This document shows, in pieces, positions 42,482 to 51,017 of a stretch of DNA of 64,000 nucleotides; the first letter of the stretch is position 1, and every line of letters begins with the position of its first letter. Source of the DNA: Streptomyces olivaceoviridis (GTDB taxonomy: Bacteria; Actinomycetota; Actinomycetes; Streptomycetales; Streptomycetaceae); assembly GCF_014650115.1 (NCBI RefSeq), contig NZ_BMUI01000030.1, positions 22,288-86,287 on the forward strand, in the 5' to 3' direction. The notes under the pieces were generated by a model. The model was not told the origin of the DNA and made no database searches. It saw only the letters and a program-made list of their open reading frames with translations. Made by a program: the position numbers and the translations under genes.

Positions 42482-43471
42482 GTGGGCGGGAGCCGGCGGT
42501 TCATCGTGATCATGCTGTTCGACGGCGTCGACCTGCTGGACGTCACCGGCCCGCCGGAGGTGTTCGCGCTGCTCCGGCGGGAGACCGGCGAGGAGACCGG
42601 TTACGAGGTCGTCCTGGCCGCCGCGGCCATGGAGCCCGTCACGACCGCCGCCGGGGTGCGGGTGCTGCCCGACCTCACCTTCGCGGAGGTGTCCGGGCGT
42701 GCCATCGACACGCTGCTGGTGCCGGGCTCGGTCGAGGTCGACGAGGAGCGGCGGGTGCAGGCCCTGGCCGACCCCGCCGTCGTCGCCCAGGTGCGGACGC
42801 TCGCCGCCCGCAGCCGGCGCGTGGCGTCCGTCTGTGTGGGCGCCCACCTGCTCGCCGCCGCCGGTCTGCTGGACGGCAGGCGGGCCACCACCCACTGGTC
42901 GACCGCCGGGCAGCTCGCCGTCGAGCATCCCGCCGTCGAGGTCGACGCCGACCCGATCTTCATCCATGACGGCGGGGTGTGGACCGGCGCGGGCATCACC
43001 GCCTGCCTGGACCTGTCCCTCGCGCTGGTCGCCGAGGACTTCGGGGAGGCCGTCGCCCTGCGGGTCGCCCGGCAGCTGGTCATGTACCTGAAGCGGCCGG
43101 GCGGGCAGAGCCAGTTCAGCGTGCCCGTCGAGCCCGTCTCCAGCACCCCGCGCATGGCCGATCTGCGCCACTTCGTCGCCGAGCACCTCACCGGGCCGAT
43201 GGCCATCGCCGACCTCGCCCGGCACGCCCACGTCAGCGAGCGCCAGCTCGCCCGGATCTTCAAGGCGGAGCTCGGCATGACCCCGGCCGCCTACCTCGAG
43301 GCGGCCCGCGTCGAGGCGGCACGGAACCGGCTCGAAACCACGGACGACACCCTGGACCGCGTCGCCACCGCATGCGGCTTCGGTACGGCCGACACACTGA
43401 TCCGGGCGTTCCGCCGCAAGCTCGACACGACACCCACGGAGTACCGGAGCCGTTTCCGCCGTTCCGGCTGA
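42482..43471 (+). CDS. GlxA-type AraC-family transcriptional regulator
   Basis: A 329-residue regulator with an N-terminal DJ-1/PfpI-like domain (VIMLFDGVDLLDVTGPPEVFALL; VASVCVGAHLLAAAGLLDGR with the nucleophile-elbow Cys) and a C-terminal double-HTH AraC domain (IADLARHAHVSERQLARIF and DRVATACGFGTADTLIRAFR). The frame extends to 42404, but GTG 42482 has GGAGGGGGAGGG just upstream and begins the conserved part. It is divergent from the cysteine hydrolase and likely regulates it; the ligand is unknown. Confidence 0.9.
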   Translation: MGGSRRFIVIMLFDGVDLLDVTGPPEVFALLRRETGEETGYEVVLAAAAMEPVTTAAGVRVLPDLTFAEVSGRAIDTLLVPGSVEVDEERRVQALADPAVVAQVRTLAARSRRVASVCVGAHLLAAAGLLDGRRATTHWSTAGQLAVEHPAVEVDADPIFIHDGGVWTGAGITACLDLSLALVAEDFGEAVALRVARQLVMYLKRPGGQSQFSVPVEPVSSTPRMADLRHFVAEHLTGPMAIADLARHAHVSERQLARIFKAELGMTPAAYLEAARVEAARNRLETTDDTLDRVATACGFGTADTLIRAFRRKLDTTPTEYRSRFRRSG

Positions 43472-43570
43472 CCGGCTTCCGCCGCCGTGCAACCTTTCCC
43501 GCTTCTCAAACTTCCTACTGTCGGGAGATCATCCCTCCGGATCGTGTCGGACGAGAGAGGTTGAACGGGG

Positions 43571-43825
43571 ATGCCGGAACAGAACGACTGGGAGCGCGAG
43601 TTCGATCACACCTGGGCGAACTCCGCCGAGCACAAGGAGCCCTCCGCCCGGGCCCGGATGCTCGCCGCCCGCTGGAAGGAGAACCCGCCGAACCCGGCGC
43701 CCTTCCGCGCCGACCCGGACCCGGTGCCGCGCCGGTCCTCCTGGGTCTCGACGGCCGTGGTCCTCGGCTGCGTGGCGGTGGTCATCGTGCTGCTGGGGTA
43801 CGCCCAGATGCGCTCGCCGTACTGA
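43571..43825 (+). CDS. Small single-pass membrane protein
   Basis: An 84-residue protein with a charged N-terminal 55 residues (WEREFDHTWANSAEHKEPSARARML) and one C-terminal helix (STAVVLGCVAVVIVLLGYA). It probably has a cytoplasmic N-terminus. No family is recognised, but coding character and position between two conserved genes support it. The htpX-pspAB pair follows 98 bases later. Confidence 0.75.
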   Translation: MPEQNDWEREFDHTWANSAEHKEPSARARMLAARWKENPPNPAPFRADPDPVPRRSSWVSTAVVLGCVAVVIVLLGYAQMRSPY

Positions 43826-43923
43826 CCCTTTGCCCCGACTAGAGCGGTTCCGGACCACTTCATGGCAATCCACAGGTGCACACTGGACAGCGGGACGAGT
43901 GCCTGACTGCGGGGTGATGCAAG

Positions 43924-44844
43924 ATGCGGAGCCGGTTCCGGAGCGATCGGCGGCTGACCGTGCGTATGGGTCTCACGCTGTTCCTGCTCGGGCTGCTGTA
44001 CGTGGGCTTCGTCGCCGCACTGATCGTGCTGCTGAAGTCCTGGGTGCTGGTCGCCGTCCTGATCGGGGCGCTGTTCGTGGCGCAGTTCTGGTTCTCCGAC
44101 CGGATCGCGATGTTCGCCATGCGCGGGCGGGTCGTGGAGCGGGAGGAGTATCCCGAGCTGCACGCCGTGGTGGACCGGCTGTGCGCGATCGCGGACCTGC
44201 CCAAGCCGGCGGTCGCCGTGTCCGCGATGGACATGCCGAACGCGTTCGCGACCGGGCGCAGCGCCGGGCACGCGGTCGTCTGCGTGACCACCGGGCTGCT
44301 GCGCCGGCTGGAGCCGGCGGAGCTGGAGGGCGTGCTCGCGCACGAGCTGTCGCACGTGCGGCACAAGGACGTCGCCGTGATCACGGTCGCGTCGTTCCTC
44401 GGGGTGCTCGCGGGCCTGGTCGTACGGTTCGCCTTCTACTCCCAGGTCTTCGGCTCGGGCCGCCGGGACCAGAACACGGCCGCGGTCTTCGCCGCGGTCC
44501 TCGGCGTCTCGGCGGCCGTGTACGCGATCAGCTTCCTGCTGATCCGGTCGCTGTCCCGGTACCGGGAGCTGGCGGCCGACCGCGCCGCGGCGCACCTGAC
44601 CGGCCGGCCGTCGGCGCTGGCGGCGGCGCTCACCAAGGTCTCCGGGGAGATCGCCCGGATCCCGACCAAGGACCTGCGCACGGCCCAGGCGTTCAACGCG
44701 TTCTACTTCACCCCGGCGACCGGCCGGGAGCCCGGCATCGAGCGGTTCTTCTCCACGCACCCGACCCTGGAGCAGCGGCTGGAGCAGCTGGGCCGGATCT
44801 CGGCGGAGCTGGGCGAGGCCGCCACCCCGGGGAAGGCGGGCTGA
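43924..44844 (+). CDS. htpX: HtpX-like M48 zinc metalloprotease
   Basis: A 306-residue membrane protease. H140-E141-x2-H144 (HELSH) is the zinc site, and RYRELAADRAAAHLTG carries the third ligand Glu. Two hydrophobic helices precede the catalytic domain (about 17-60) and two follow (about 158-205). HtpX degrades misfolded membrane proteins in quality control. The pspAB gene starts three bases after its stop, so they are co-transcribed. Confidence 0.95.
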   Translation: MRSRFRSDRRLTVRMGLTLFLLGLLYVGFVAALIVLLKSWVLVAVLIGALFVAQFWFSDRIAMFAMRGRVVEREEYPELHAVVDRLCAIADLPKPAVAVSAMDMPNAFATGRSAGHAVVCVTTGLLRRLEPAELEGVLAHELSHVRHKDVAVITVASFLGVLAGLVVRFAFYSQVFGSGRRDQNTAAVFAAVLGVSAAVYAISFLLIRSLSRYRELAADRAAAHLTGRPSALAAALTKVSGEIARIPTKDLRTAQAFNAFYFTPATGREPGIERFFSTHPTLEQRLEQLGRISAELGEAATPGKAG

Positions 44845-44847
44845 CCG

Positions 44848-45432
44848 GTGGGGCTGCTGGACATCCTGCTGGGCCGTACGAAACCGGTCGCGCCCGATCT
44901 CGACCAGCTCTTCGCGCTGCCGTCGGCGGCCGTGACGCTGGAGGTGGCGGCGGGTTTCACGCCGACCGGGGTCGGGGCGGTGTGCTTCGCCACGGTGGAG
45001 GGCGCGGCCTTCGAGCAGATGCACCGTGAGGTGCAGGCGCTGCTGGACGCGGACACCGACCGGACCGGCCCGCCGGTGGAGCTGTGCCAGGACGGCTACG
45101 GCTACTCCTGGCTGGTGTCCCGGCGCTCCCCCGACCAGCTGCCCGAACTGGTCAACGATCTGCACGCCGTGAACAGTTCGCTGGAGGTCAACGGCTTCGG
45201 CCCGCAGTTGCTGTGCTCGCTGGCCGGGTTCACGGACGCCGGCGGCCGGAGGCTGGCGCTCGTCTACCTCTACAAGCGCGGCACGTTCTACCCGTTCGCC
45301 CCGCTGCCCGGCGCCGCCGAGCGGCGGGACACCGCGCTGGAGCTCCAGCTCAGGGCCACGCTCGGCGACGACCTGCGGATCGAGCAGGACCTCGGCCGCT
45401 GGTTCCCGGTGTGGGGCGCCCCCGGCCTGTGA
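44848..45432 (+). CDS. pspAB: PspA-associated protein PspAB
   Basis: A 194-residue soluble protein starting MGLLDILLGRTKPVAPDLDQLF and containing GYGYSWLV and FYPFAP blocks typical of PspAB. From family knowledge it is found beside htpX in actinobacteria and archaea and is linked to PspA envelope-stress functions. The three-base spacing after htpX implies translational coupling. Its biochemical activity is not known. Confidence 0.85.
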   Translation: MGLLDILLGRTKPVAPDLDQLFALPSAAVTLEVAAGFTPTGVGAVCFATVEGAAFEQMHREVQALLDADTDRTGPPVELCQDGYGYSWLVSRRSPDQLPELVNDLHAVNSSLEVNGFGPQLLCSLAGFTDAGGRRLALVYLYKRGTFYPFAPLPGAAERRDTALELQLRATLGDDLRIEQDLGRWFPVWGAPGL

Positions 45433-45450
45433 CAGCCGGCGACGCCCCGC

Positions 45451-45732
45451 TCACCTCCCGCTCTTCTCCCGCCCCTGCCGCCGGGCCTCGAAGGGCCGCT
45501 CACGGCGGTAGCGGCGCTCCCACCTGGCCTGCCGGTCCCGGCGGTCCCGGTACGCCCGGTAGCTGTCGGGCGGGGCGCCGGTGCCGGTGCCGGCCGGCGG
45601 GGTGGTGCCGGGCGAGCCGCGGCCGTGCGTCGCGTACAGATACAGCAGGGCGACGGCGGCGAGCCACCAGAGGTGGTTTCCGGTTCCGAGGATCACCAGG
45701 ACGACGGTCCCGGTCGCGAGAATGACACGCAT
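45451..45732 (-). CDS. Small membrane protein with basic tail
   Basis: A 93-residue protein: two short hydrophobic stretches at the N-terminus (VILATGTVVLVILGTGNHLWWLAAVALLYLY region, residues 3-33), a Pro/Gly/Thr linker, and a strongly basic, Arg-rich C-terminus (RAYRDRRDRQARWERRYRRE). AGGAGG precedes the ATG. It converges on pspAB 19 bases away. Function is unknown. Confidence 0.75.
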   Translation of the reverse strand: MRVILATGTVVLVILGTGNHLWWLAAVALLYLYATHGRGSPGTTPPAGTGTGAPPDSYRAYRDRRDRQARWERRYRRERPFEARRQGREKSGR

Positions 45733-45842
45733 GACGGACCTCCTGGGGTGAGTCGGGGGGATGCGCTTGCGTTCGCTCAGCGTAGAGACATCGTGACCGT
45801 CCGTGCACTCCGTTTTTCCTCGGCGCGGGCGGCCGTGAGTGA

Positions 45843-46556
45843 ATGGCCCGCATGGATGAACTCACCGACTTCAACCACCCGTACGACGGTGAACGGCTCA
45901 GCGGGGTGAGCGCCGGACGGCCAGGCCGCACCACCGCACTCCTGTTGCACGGCGCGGGCAACGGCAGCAAGCAACGGCTGCTGCCCCTCCTGGCCGACTT
46001 AGCCGCCCACGGCTGCCGTGCCCTGGCGTTCGACTTCTCCGGCCACGGCGAAAGCACGGGCGCGCTCGCGGAGTTGAGCCTGCGGCGGCGGTACGAGCAG
46101 GCGGTGGCGGTGCTCGACGCGCACGTCCCGGAGGACGACCCGCTGATCCTGGTCGGCTTCAGCATGAGCGGGCAGACGGTGGCGGACCTGGTACGGCACT
46201 ACGGGCGCCGGGTGGCGGCGGTGGGCCTGTGCGCGCCCGCCGTCTACACGCCCGAGGCCTGGGACGTGCCGTTCGGCACCGGCGAGGGCCGCTTCTCGGA
46301 GCTGATCCGCACGCCCGAGAGCTGGCGCGACTCCCCCGCCCTGGAGGCGTTCCGCTCGTACGAGGGCCGGGCGGTGCTCGCGGTCCCCGGCACGGACACG
46401 ATCATCCCGCCGACGGTGACCCGAGCCGTCCAGGAGGCGCTCTCGACCCGCGCCCACTGCACCCGCTTAGACCTCCCCGACGCCGACCACATGCTGGGCC
46501 TGTGGCTCCACGACCACCCCGAGGACCGCCGGGAGTTCGTGAAGACCCTGCTGTAG
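45843..46556 (+). CDS. Alpha/beta hydrolase with two TTA codons
   Basis: A 237-residue hydrolase: ALLLHGAGNGSKQ oxyanion region, DFSGHGES, nucleophile Ser in GFSMSGQ, late Asp in VPGTDTIIPP and His in DADHMLG. The substrate is unknown. Leucine codons 53 (45999-46001) and 209 (46467-46469) are TTA, read in Streptomyces only by the developmentally controlled bldA tRNA, so translation probably depends on bldA. ATG 45852 is an alternative start three codons in. Confidence 0.88.
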   Translation: MARMDELTDFNHPYDGERLSGVSAGRPGRTTALLLHGAGNGSKQRLLPLLADLAAHGCRALAFDFSGHGESTGALAELSLRRRYEQAVAVLDAHVPEDDPLILVGFSMSGQTVADLVRHYGRRVAAVGLCAPAVYTPEAWDVPFGTGEGRFSELIRTPESWRDSPALEAFRSYEGRAVLAVPGTDTIIPPTVTRAVQEALSTRAHCTRLDLPDADHMLGLWLHDHPEDRREFVKTLL

Positions 46557-46557
46557 C

Positions 46558-46582
46558 CCGGCCCGCGGGGGCCGCGGGCCGG
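46558..46582 (+). terminator. Terminator after the alpha/beta hydrolase
   Basis: A perfect 11-bp stem (CCGGCCCGCGG / CCGCGGGCCGG) with a GGG loop, two bases past the stop codon. Confidence 0.8.
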
Positions 46583-46678
46583 CACCGGCGCGCGGCTCCA
46601 CCGCCTCGCCCCACGCGCGGTGTCAGTGGCACCGGCGACCATGGCGACAGCGCATCGCGAGCCGAAGGGGAGGCCGGT

Positions 46679-47860
46679 ATGGCGGAGGAACGGCGGTACG
46701 TCGACGTGGTGGAGCGGCGGGCCCGGCTGGCCGTGCGGCACCGGCTGGCCGGGGCGGCACGGGCGGTGACGCCCGAGGAGGTCGCGGCCTCCCTGGTCGC
46801 CCTGCACGGCTCGGACCCGGCGACCGTGCACCTGGCGGTGGCCGCCCGGCTGACCGACCCCGCGCAGGCGGTACCGGAGACGGAACGGGCGCTGTACGAG
46901 GACCGCACGCTGGTGCGGATGCACGGCATGCGGCACACGGTGTTCGTGTTCCCGGCGGACCTGACGGCCGTCGTCCACGCCTCGACGGGCCTCGCGGTGG
47001 CCGCCCGTGAGCGTGCGAGCCTGCTGCGGGACATGGCGCTGGCCGGCGCCCCGGACGCGGCGTGGCTGGCGGAGGTCGAGGAGGCCACGCTCGCCGCGCT
47101 GGCCCGGCGCGGCCAGGCGACGGCGGCGGAGCTGGCGGCGGACGAGCCCCGCCTGCGCGAGCGGTTCGTCCACGCGGCCGGGAAGAGCTACGAGGGCGTC
47201 CACACGGTCTCGACCCGCCTGCTGCGCGTGCTCGGCGTGGAGGGCAAGGTGGTCCGGGGCCGCCCGCTCGGCTCCTGGACGTCGAGCCAGTTCCGCTGGG
47301 CGCCGGCGCCGCCCCACCCCGAGCTGGACGTGGCCGGGGCCCAGGCGACCCTGCTGCGCCACTGGCTGCGGGCGTGCGGCCCGGCGACCGAGGCGGACCT
47401 GAAGTGGTGGACGGGCTGGACGCTCCGGGAGGTCCGCCGCGCGCTGGCGGCGCTCGGCGCCGAGGAGGTCCTGCTGGACGAGGGCACGGGATACGTCGGT
47501 GCCGGGGACGCGGAGCCGGTGACGGGCCCCGGCGCGCCCTGGGCGGCGCTGCTGCCCGCCCTGGATCCCACGGCCATGGCCTGGCAGCGGCGCGACTGGT
47601 ACCTGGACCCGGCGTTGCGCCCCCTGCTCTTCGACCGCAGCGGCAACGTGGGTCCGACCGTGTGGTGGAACGGCCGCGTGGTGGGCGGCTGGGCCCAGCG
47701 CGCGGACGGCGAGATCGTCTGGCGGATCCCCGAGGAGGGCGCCCGCCGGGAGGCCGCGGCCGAGGTCACGGCGGAGGCGGAGCGCCTGCGCGACCGGCTG
47801 GACGCGACCCGGATCACCCCGCGCTTCCGGACCCCGCTGGAGCGGGAACTGACGGCGTGA
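46679..47860 (+). CDS. Winged-helix DNA-binding protein of the AlkZ superfamily (HTH_42)
   Basis: A 393-residue protein with the tandem winged-helix layout of the HTH_42/AlkZ family: RHRLAGAARAVTPEEVAASL at the start, RMHGMRHTVFVFP near residue 80, LKWWTGWTLREVRRAL near 243, and GRVVGGWAQRADGEIVWR at the end. AlkZ-type members are DNA glycosylases using a Q-x-Q or Q-x-D motif. Here the aligned place reads LHGSDP, so the usual catalytic residues seem absent. AGGGGAGG precedes the ATG. Confidence 0.85.
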   Translation: MAEERRYVDVVERRARLAVRHRLAGAARAVTPEEVAASLVALHGSDPATVHLAVAARLTDPAQAVPETERALYEDRTLVRMHGMRHTVFVFPADLTAVVHASTGLAVAARERASLLRDMALAGAPDAAWLAEVEEATLAALARRGQATAAELAADEPRLRERFVHAAGKSYEGVHTVSTRLLRVLGVEGKVVRGRPLGSWTSSQFRWAPAPPHPELDVAGAQATLLRHWLRACGPATEADLKWWTGWTLREVRRALAALGAEEVLLDEGTGYVGAGDAEPVTGPGAPWAALLPALDPTAMAWQRRDWYLDPALRPLLFDRSGNVGPTVWWNGRVVGGWAQRADGEIVWRIPEEGARREAAAEVTAEAERLRDRLDATRITPRFRTPLERELTA

Positions 47861-47861
47861 C

Positions 47862-47904
47862 GGTGCCGGGTGCCCCACGCCGGTGACGCGGGGCACCCGG
47901 CACC
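47862..47904. terminator. Bidirectional terminator between convergent genes
   Basis: A 15-bp perfect stem (GGTGCCGGGTGCCCC and its complement) with a 13-base loop exactly fills the gap between the stops at 47860 and 47914. Confidence 0.9.
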
Positions 47905-47913
47905 ACGGCCGGC

Positions 47914-48234
47914 TCAGCGCGAGTAACGCATCAGCGCCCGCACCATGTGGCACGTGGTGTCGGACGGCGGGCGCATCCCGATCCGCTCCGCCGTGCCGCG
48001 GATCGTCTCGTTCCGGGCCTGGTCCGGCAGGTACACCCCGGAGTCGAGCAGGGCTATGGCCAGGCGCATGGCCTTCAGGCGCCGGTTGTGCGCGACGTAC
48101 CACTCGCGCGGCCGTCCGGCCGGCAGCGGTCGCTTCGCCTCGGGCTCGTAGGGCGAGTCGAACAGCACGGAACGCTTGGCGGTGGACTGGGTCGGCAACG
48201 GCTTCGGCTTCAGGGCGGCAGCGGGCACAGGCAT
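47914..48234 (-). CDS. Conserved hypothetical protein, basic
   Basis: A 106-residue soluble basic protein with no recognised domain. The N-terminus is Pro/Lys-rich (MPVPAAALKPKPLPTQSTAK) and the middle has REWYVAHNRRLKAMRLAIALL. The start is uncertain: AGGAGG abuts ATG 48234, while GTG 48228 has ideal spacing to it, and a further start exists at 48258. It is divergent from the ArsC-like gene. Confidence 0.7.
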   Translation of the reverse strand: MPVPAAALKPKPLPTQSTAKRSVLFDSPYEPEAKRPLPAGRPREWYVAHNRRLKAMRLAIALLDSGVYLPDQARNETIRGTAERIGMRPPSDTTCHMVRALMRYSR

Positions 48235-48378
48235 CCTCCTGTCGCGGTCAGGGCACACGCCGGGGTCCGGCGCGCACCCTCGAACACTGCTTCTATTCTA
48301 CGGGCCACCACTGACAAAATCCCCTGGCCACAAGGGCTTTCGGGGATCCAGTGACGGGGGTGCAGAACGGGTTTCGCG

Positions 48379-48384
48379 TACCGT
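48379..48384 (+). promoter_or_regulatory. Candidate -10 of leaderless arsC-like gene
   Basis: TACCGT ends seven bases before ATG 48392; no Shine-Dalgarno is visible. Confidence 0.55.
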
Positions 48385-48391
48385 GTGCGGC

Positions 48392-48763
48392 ATGGAGATC
48401 TGGATCAATCCGGCCTGTTCCAAGTGCCGCAGCGCGATCAGTCTGCTCGACGCCGAGGGGGCCGAGTACACCGTCCGCCGTTACCTGGAGGACGTGCCGA
48501 GCGCCGACGAGATCAGGGCCGTACTCGGCCGGCTGCACCTCGAACCGTGGGACATCACCCGCACCCAGGAGCCGGTCGCCAAGGAGCTGGGACTCAAGGA
48601 GTGGCCGCGGGACGAGAGCGCGCGGGACCGCTGGATCACCGCGCTCAGCGAGCACCCCAAGCTGATCCAGCGCCCGATCATCACCGCGGACGACGGTACG
48701 GCGCTGGTGGCCCGCAGCGAGGAGGCCGTACGGGAGGCCCTCTCCCACGGCGGCAACGGCTGA
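48392..48763 (+). CDS. ArsC/Spx-family thioredoxin-fold protein (arsenate reductase-like)
   Basis: A 123-residue protein with the N-terminal active-site pattern C9-x-x-C12 (NPACSKCRSA), RTQEPVAKELGL in the middle, and LIQRPIITADDGTALVARS near the end, as in the ArsC-like YfgD/ArsC family. Arsenate reduction is possible, but no ars operon genes surround it; an Spx-like or general thiol role is equally likely. ATG 48392 begins the conserved protein. Confidence 0.88.
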   Translation: MEIWINPACSKCRSAISLLDAEGAEYTVRRYLEDVPSADEIRAVLGRLHLEPWDITRTQEPVAKELGLKEWPRDESARDRWITALSEHPKLIQRPIITADDGTALVARSEEAVREALSHGGNG

Positions 48764-48883
48764 GAGCGCATCAACTCCCAGGTGACGCAGGTCACTTCAC
48801 CGGCTCCCGCAACCGCTGAGCAGCCTCGTTCGGTATCTCGTACATAGCGGCGTACGCTCCCCCTACCTCTTCAGGAGGCGCGC

Positions 48884-49567
48884 ATGTCGCGCAGGAGAAC
48901 TCTCGGTACGAAGAAGAAGCTCGCGCTGCTCGTCAGCGCCGCGGCGGTGGCGGGCGGCGGGGCGTTCGCCCTGGCGTCCACCTCCAACGCCGCGCAGAGC
49001 CCGCAGGACGCCAGGACGCTGTCCGCCGGGGACTCGACCGTCTGCCAGGGGCTGGCCACGGCCCTCGGCAACAACGAGAGGTTCATCGCGGACCAGAAGA
49101 CGAAGCCGGACGCGCAGTCGGCGGCCCGGATCGCCAACCGGCAGGCGGTCATCGAGCAGATCAAGGTCCAGCAGAAGGCGTCCGGTTGCACCGTTGGGGA
49201 GTCGGCTCAGGGCTCCCAGGCGGCGCAGGGCGGCGGCGCCGGGCAGGGCGGCGGTCAGCAGGCGGGGGGCGCCCAGCAGGGCGGCGAGCAGCAGGCCGGA
49301 GGCGTCCAGCAGGCCGCCGGCCGGCAGGTGTGCAAGGGCTCCACCGTGACGCTCTCCGGCGAGGGCGGCGCCCCGGCCGCGTCCAGCGACCAGTTCCCGG
49401 CCGGGACGACCCTGAAGGTCACCAACCTGGACAACGGCAAGTCCACCACGGTGAAGGTGACGTCCGTCTCCGGCAGTTGCGTCCTGCTCAACAACGCCGC
49501 CTTCGAACAGGTCCGGGAACCGGGCAAGTTCCTCATCCGGCGCGCGGTGATCGAGAAGGTGGGGTGA
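48884..49567 (+). CDS. Secreted protein with Gln/Gly linker and C-terminal RlpA-like barrel domain
   Basis: A 227-residue exported protein. A signal peptide (LALLVSAAAVAGGGAFALAS) ends near residue 37. A helical segment bounded by C54 and C102 follows, then a low-complexity linker rich in Gln and Gly (about 106-147), and a C-terminal domain in which FPAGTTLKVTNLDNGKSTTV and NNAAFEQV resemble double-psi beta-barrel (RlpA/expansin) folds. Peptidoglycan or polysaccharide binding is inferred. The same layout recurs in the DUF1996 protein at 54927. Confidence 0.75.
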   Translation: MSRRRTLGTKKKLALLVSAAAVAGGGAFALASTSNAAQSPQDARTLSAGDSTVCQGLATALGNNERFIADQKTKPDAQSAARIANRQAVIEQIKVQQKASGCTVGESAQGSQAAQGGGAGQGGGQQAGGAQQGGEQQAGGVQQAAGRQVCKGSTVTLSGEGGAPAASSDQFPAGTTLKVTNLDNGKSTTVKVTSVSGSCVLLNNAAFEQVREPGKFLIRRAVIEKVG

Positions 49568-49570
49568 GGC

Positions 49571-50425
49571 TCAGGGAGCCGACAGGAAACCGGTGAGGTG
49601 GCGGATCAGGGCCGGCGGTGCCGTCTGTGGCAGCGCATGGTGGGAGACGTCCGGCAGTACGGCCGTCTCCGCGTGCGGCAGCAGCGCACCGGCCCGCGCC
49701 ACCACCTCGTGAGGGTGATGGGTCCTGCTGTTCGCGGCCACGAGCAGCAGGACCGGCACCCGCAGGGCGCGCAGCGCGTCCGGCGCCGGCCGGGGCCCGG
49801 TCACCGGCTTCGCCGCCGGGAAGCCGGCGGCGGCCTCCTGGAGCGCCAGCCAGTCGGGGTCGAGCGCCGCTCCCCCGGTCTCCCACTCCAGGAAGGCGCG
49901 GACCCGGCGGGGTGCGGGCCGCAGCAGCATCGGCAGCGCGTGCAGCAGGTACGCCGTCGTGAACCCGGCGAAGCACTGGGTCGGGTCCAGGAGGAACAGA
50001 CGGCGCACCCGGGCGGGCGCGCGCAGCGCGTGGTGCAGGGCGATCCAGCCGCCGTAGGAGTGGCCGCCGAGGTCGGTCAGACCGACACCGAGGCCGTCCA
50101 GGACGGCGTCCAGCCAGTCGGCCAGGTCGGCGACCGTGCGGGGGTGGCGGTCGCCGGCCCGGCTCAGCCCGGGTGCGCCGGGCAGGTCCACGGCGTGCAC
50201 CCGGCGGATCCGGGCGAGGCCGGCGGCCTGCGCGTACCAGGAGGCGGAGGTCGCTCCGCCGCCGCCCGGCAGCAGGAGCAGCGGTGGCGCGTCCCGCGGG
50301 CCGCAGACGTTGACGTGGGCCTCGCCGAAGGGTGTGGCGACCGTCAGCGCCTCACGGTCGGCGGGCCACTTCGCCATCACCTTGTCGTACGCAACCCGGT
50401 ACGCCTCCCGGTCGTGTCCGGCCAT
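49571..50425 (-). CDS. Alpha/beta hydrolase
   Basis: A 284-residue hydrolase: LLLLPGGGGATSASWY oxyanion region, HAVDLPGAPGLS, nucleophile Ser in GGHSYGG, and catalytic His in LPDVSHHAL. Its substrate is not evident. ATG 50425 is used, with GGGGGCGG upstream; ATG 50440 is also in frame. It is divergent from a MarR gene and shares a 43-bp inverted-repeat region with it, so MarR control is likely. Confidence 0.88.
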   Translation of the reverse strand: MAGHDREAYRVAYDKVMAKWPADREALTVATPFGEAHVNVCGPRDAPPLLLLPGGGGATSASWYAQAAGLARIRRVHAVDLPGAPGLSRAGDRHPRTVADLADWLDAVLDGLGVGLTDLGGHSYGGWIALHHALRAPARVRRLFLLDPTQCFAGFTTAYLLHALPMLLRPAPRRVRAFLEWETGGAALDPDWLALQEAAAGFPAAKPVTGPRPAPDALRALRVPVLLLVAANSRTHHPHEVVARAGALLPHAETAVLPDVSHHALPQTAPPALIRHLTGFLSAP

Positions 50426-50436
50426 GGCGCCGCCCC

Positions 50437-50479
50437 CTATCATCTCGCTCAGCAAGATATTCGCCGAGCGAGATGATAG
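50437..50479. promoter_or_regulatory. MarR-type operator region, long inverted repeat
   Basis: A perfect 14-bp inverted repeat (CTATCATCTCGCTC at 50437-50450 and its complement at 50466-50479) with a 15-base centre. Within it ATCTCGCTCAGCAAGAT (50442-50458) is itself a palindrome, and a second related palindrome overlaps on the right. It covers the divergent hydrolase/marR promoter region. Confidence 0.85.
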
Positions 50480-50493
50480 CCGGGAGGCAGCCC

Positions 50494-50958
50494 GTGTCCA
50501 CCCCGTCCGGCCCCGCCCCGGGGCCCGAGCTGGAGATCGTCCACCTGCTGCGCGCCACCACCGTGGAACTCGGCCTGCACAGCGGCCGGTTCGCCCAGCG
50601 GAACGGCATGCACCCCACCGACGTGCGCGCCCTGATCGCGCTCATGGACGCGCGGCGCGCGGGCGAGGAGATGAGCGCCGGACGGCTCGGCGGCGTGCTC
50701 GGGCTCAATTCGGCGGGTACGACCGCGCTCGTCGACCGGCTGGAGGGGGCCGGGCTGGTGCGCCGGGTGCGCGGCGAGCGGGACCGGCGCAGGGTGGTGA
50801 TCGAGGTGGAGGACCGCGCGGTGGAGCTCGGCCAGGCATTCTTCGGGCCGCTGATCGAGCGTTCGGTGGAGCTGCTGCGCCGCTACGACGACCGCCGGCT
50901 CGCGGCGATCCGGGACTTCCTCACCGGCGTACGGGAGGCCGCCGCCGGCGGGCGGTGA
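50494..50958 (+). CDS. MarR-family transcriptional regulator
   Basis: A 154-residue winged-helix regulator. The DNA-binding part includes SAGRLGGVLGLNSAGTTALVDRLEGAGLVRRVRGERDRRRV (about residues 63-105), with the basic wing DRRRV. The ends form the dimerisation helices. GTG 50494 is chosen because GGGAGG lies six bases upstream; ATG 50473 falls within the operator. It very likely represses itself and the divergent hydrolase. Confidence 0.92.
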   Translation: MSTPSGPAPGPELEIVHLLRATTVELGLHSGRFAQRNGMHPTDVRALIALMDARRAGEEMSAGRLGGVLGLNSAGTTALVDRLEGAGLVRRVRGERDRRRVVIEVEDRAVELGQAFFGPLIERSVELLRRYDDRRLAAIRDFLTGVREAAAGGR

Positions 50959-51017
50959 GCGGCCCGCACCTCACCCGGCGCGGCCTCACCGGGTGAGCCC
51001 GGACACAGAACGACCAG

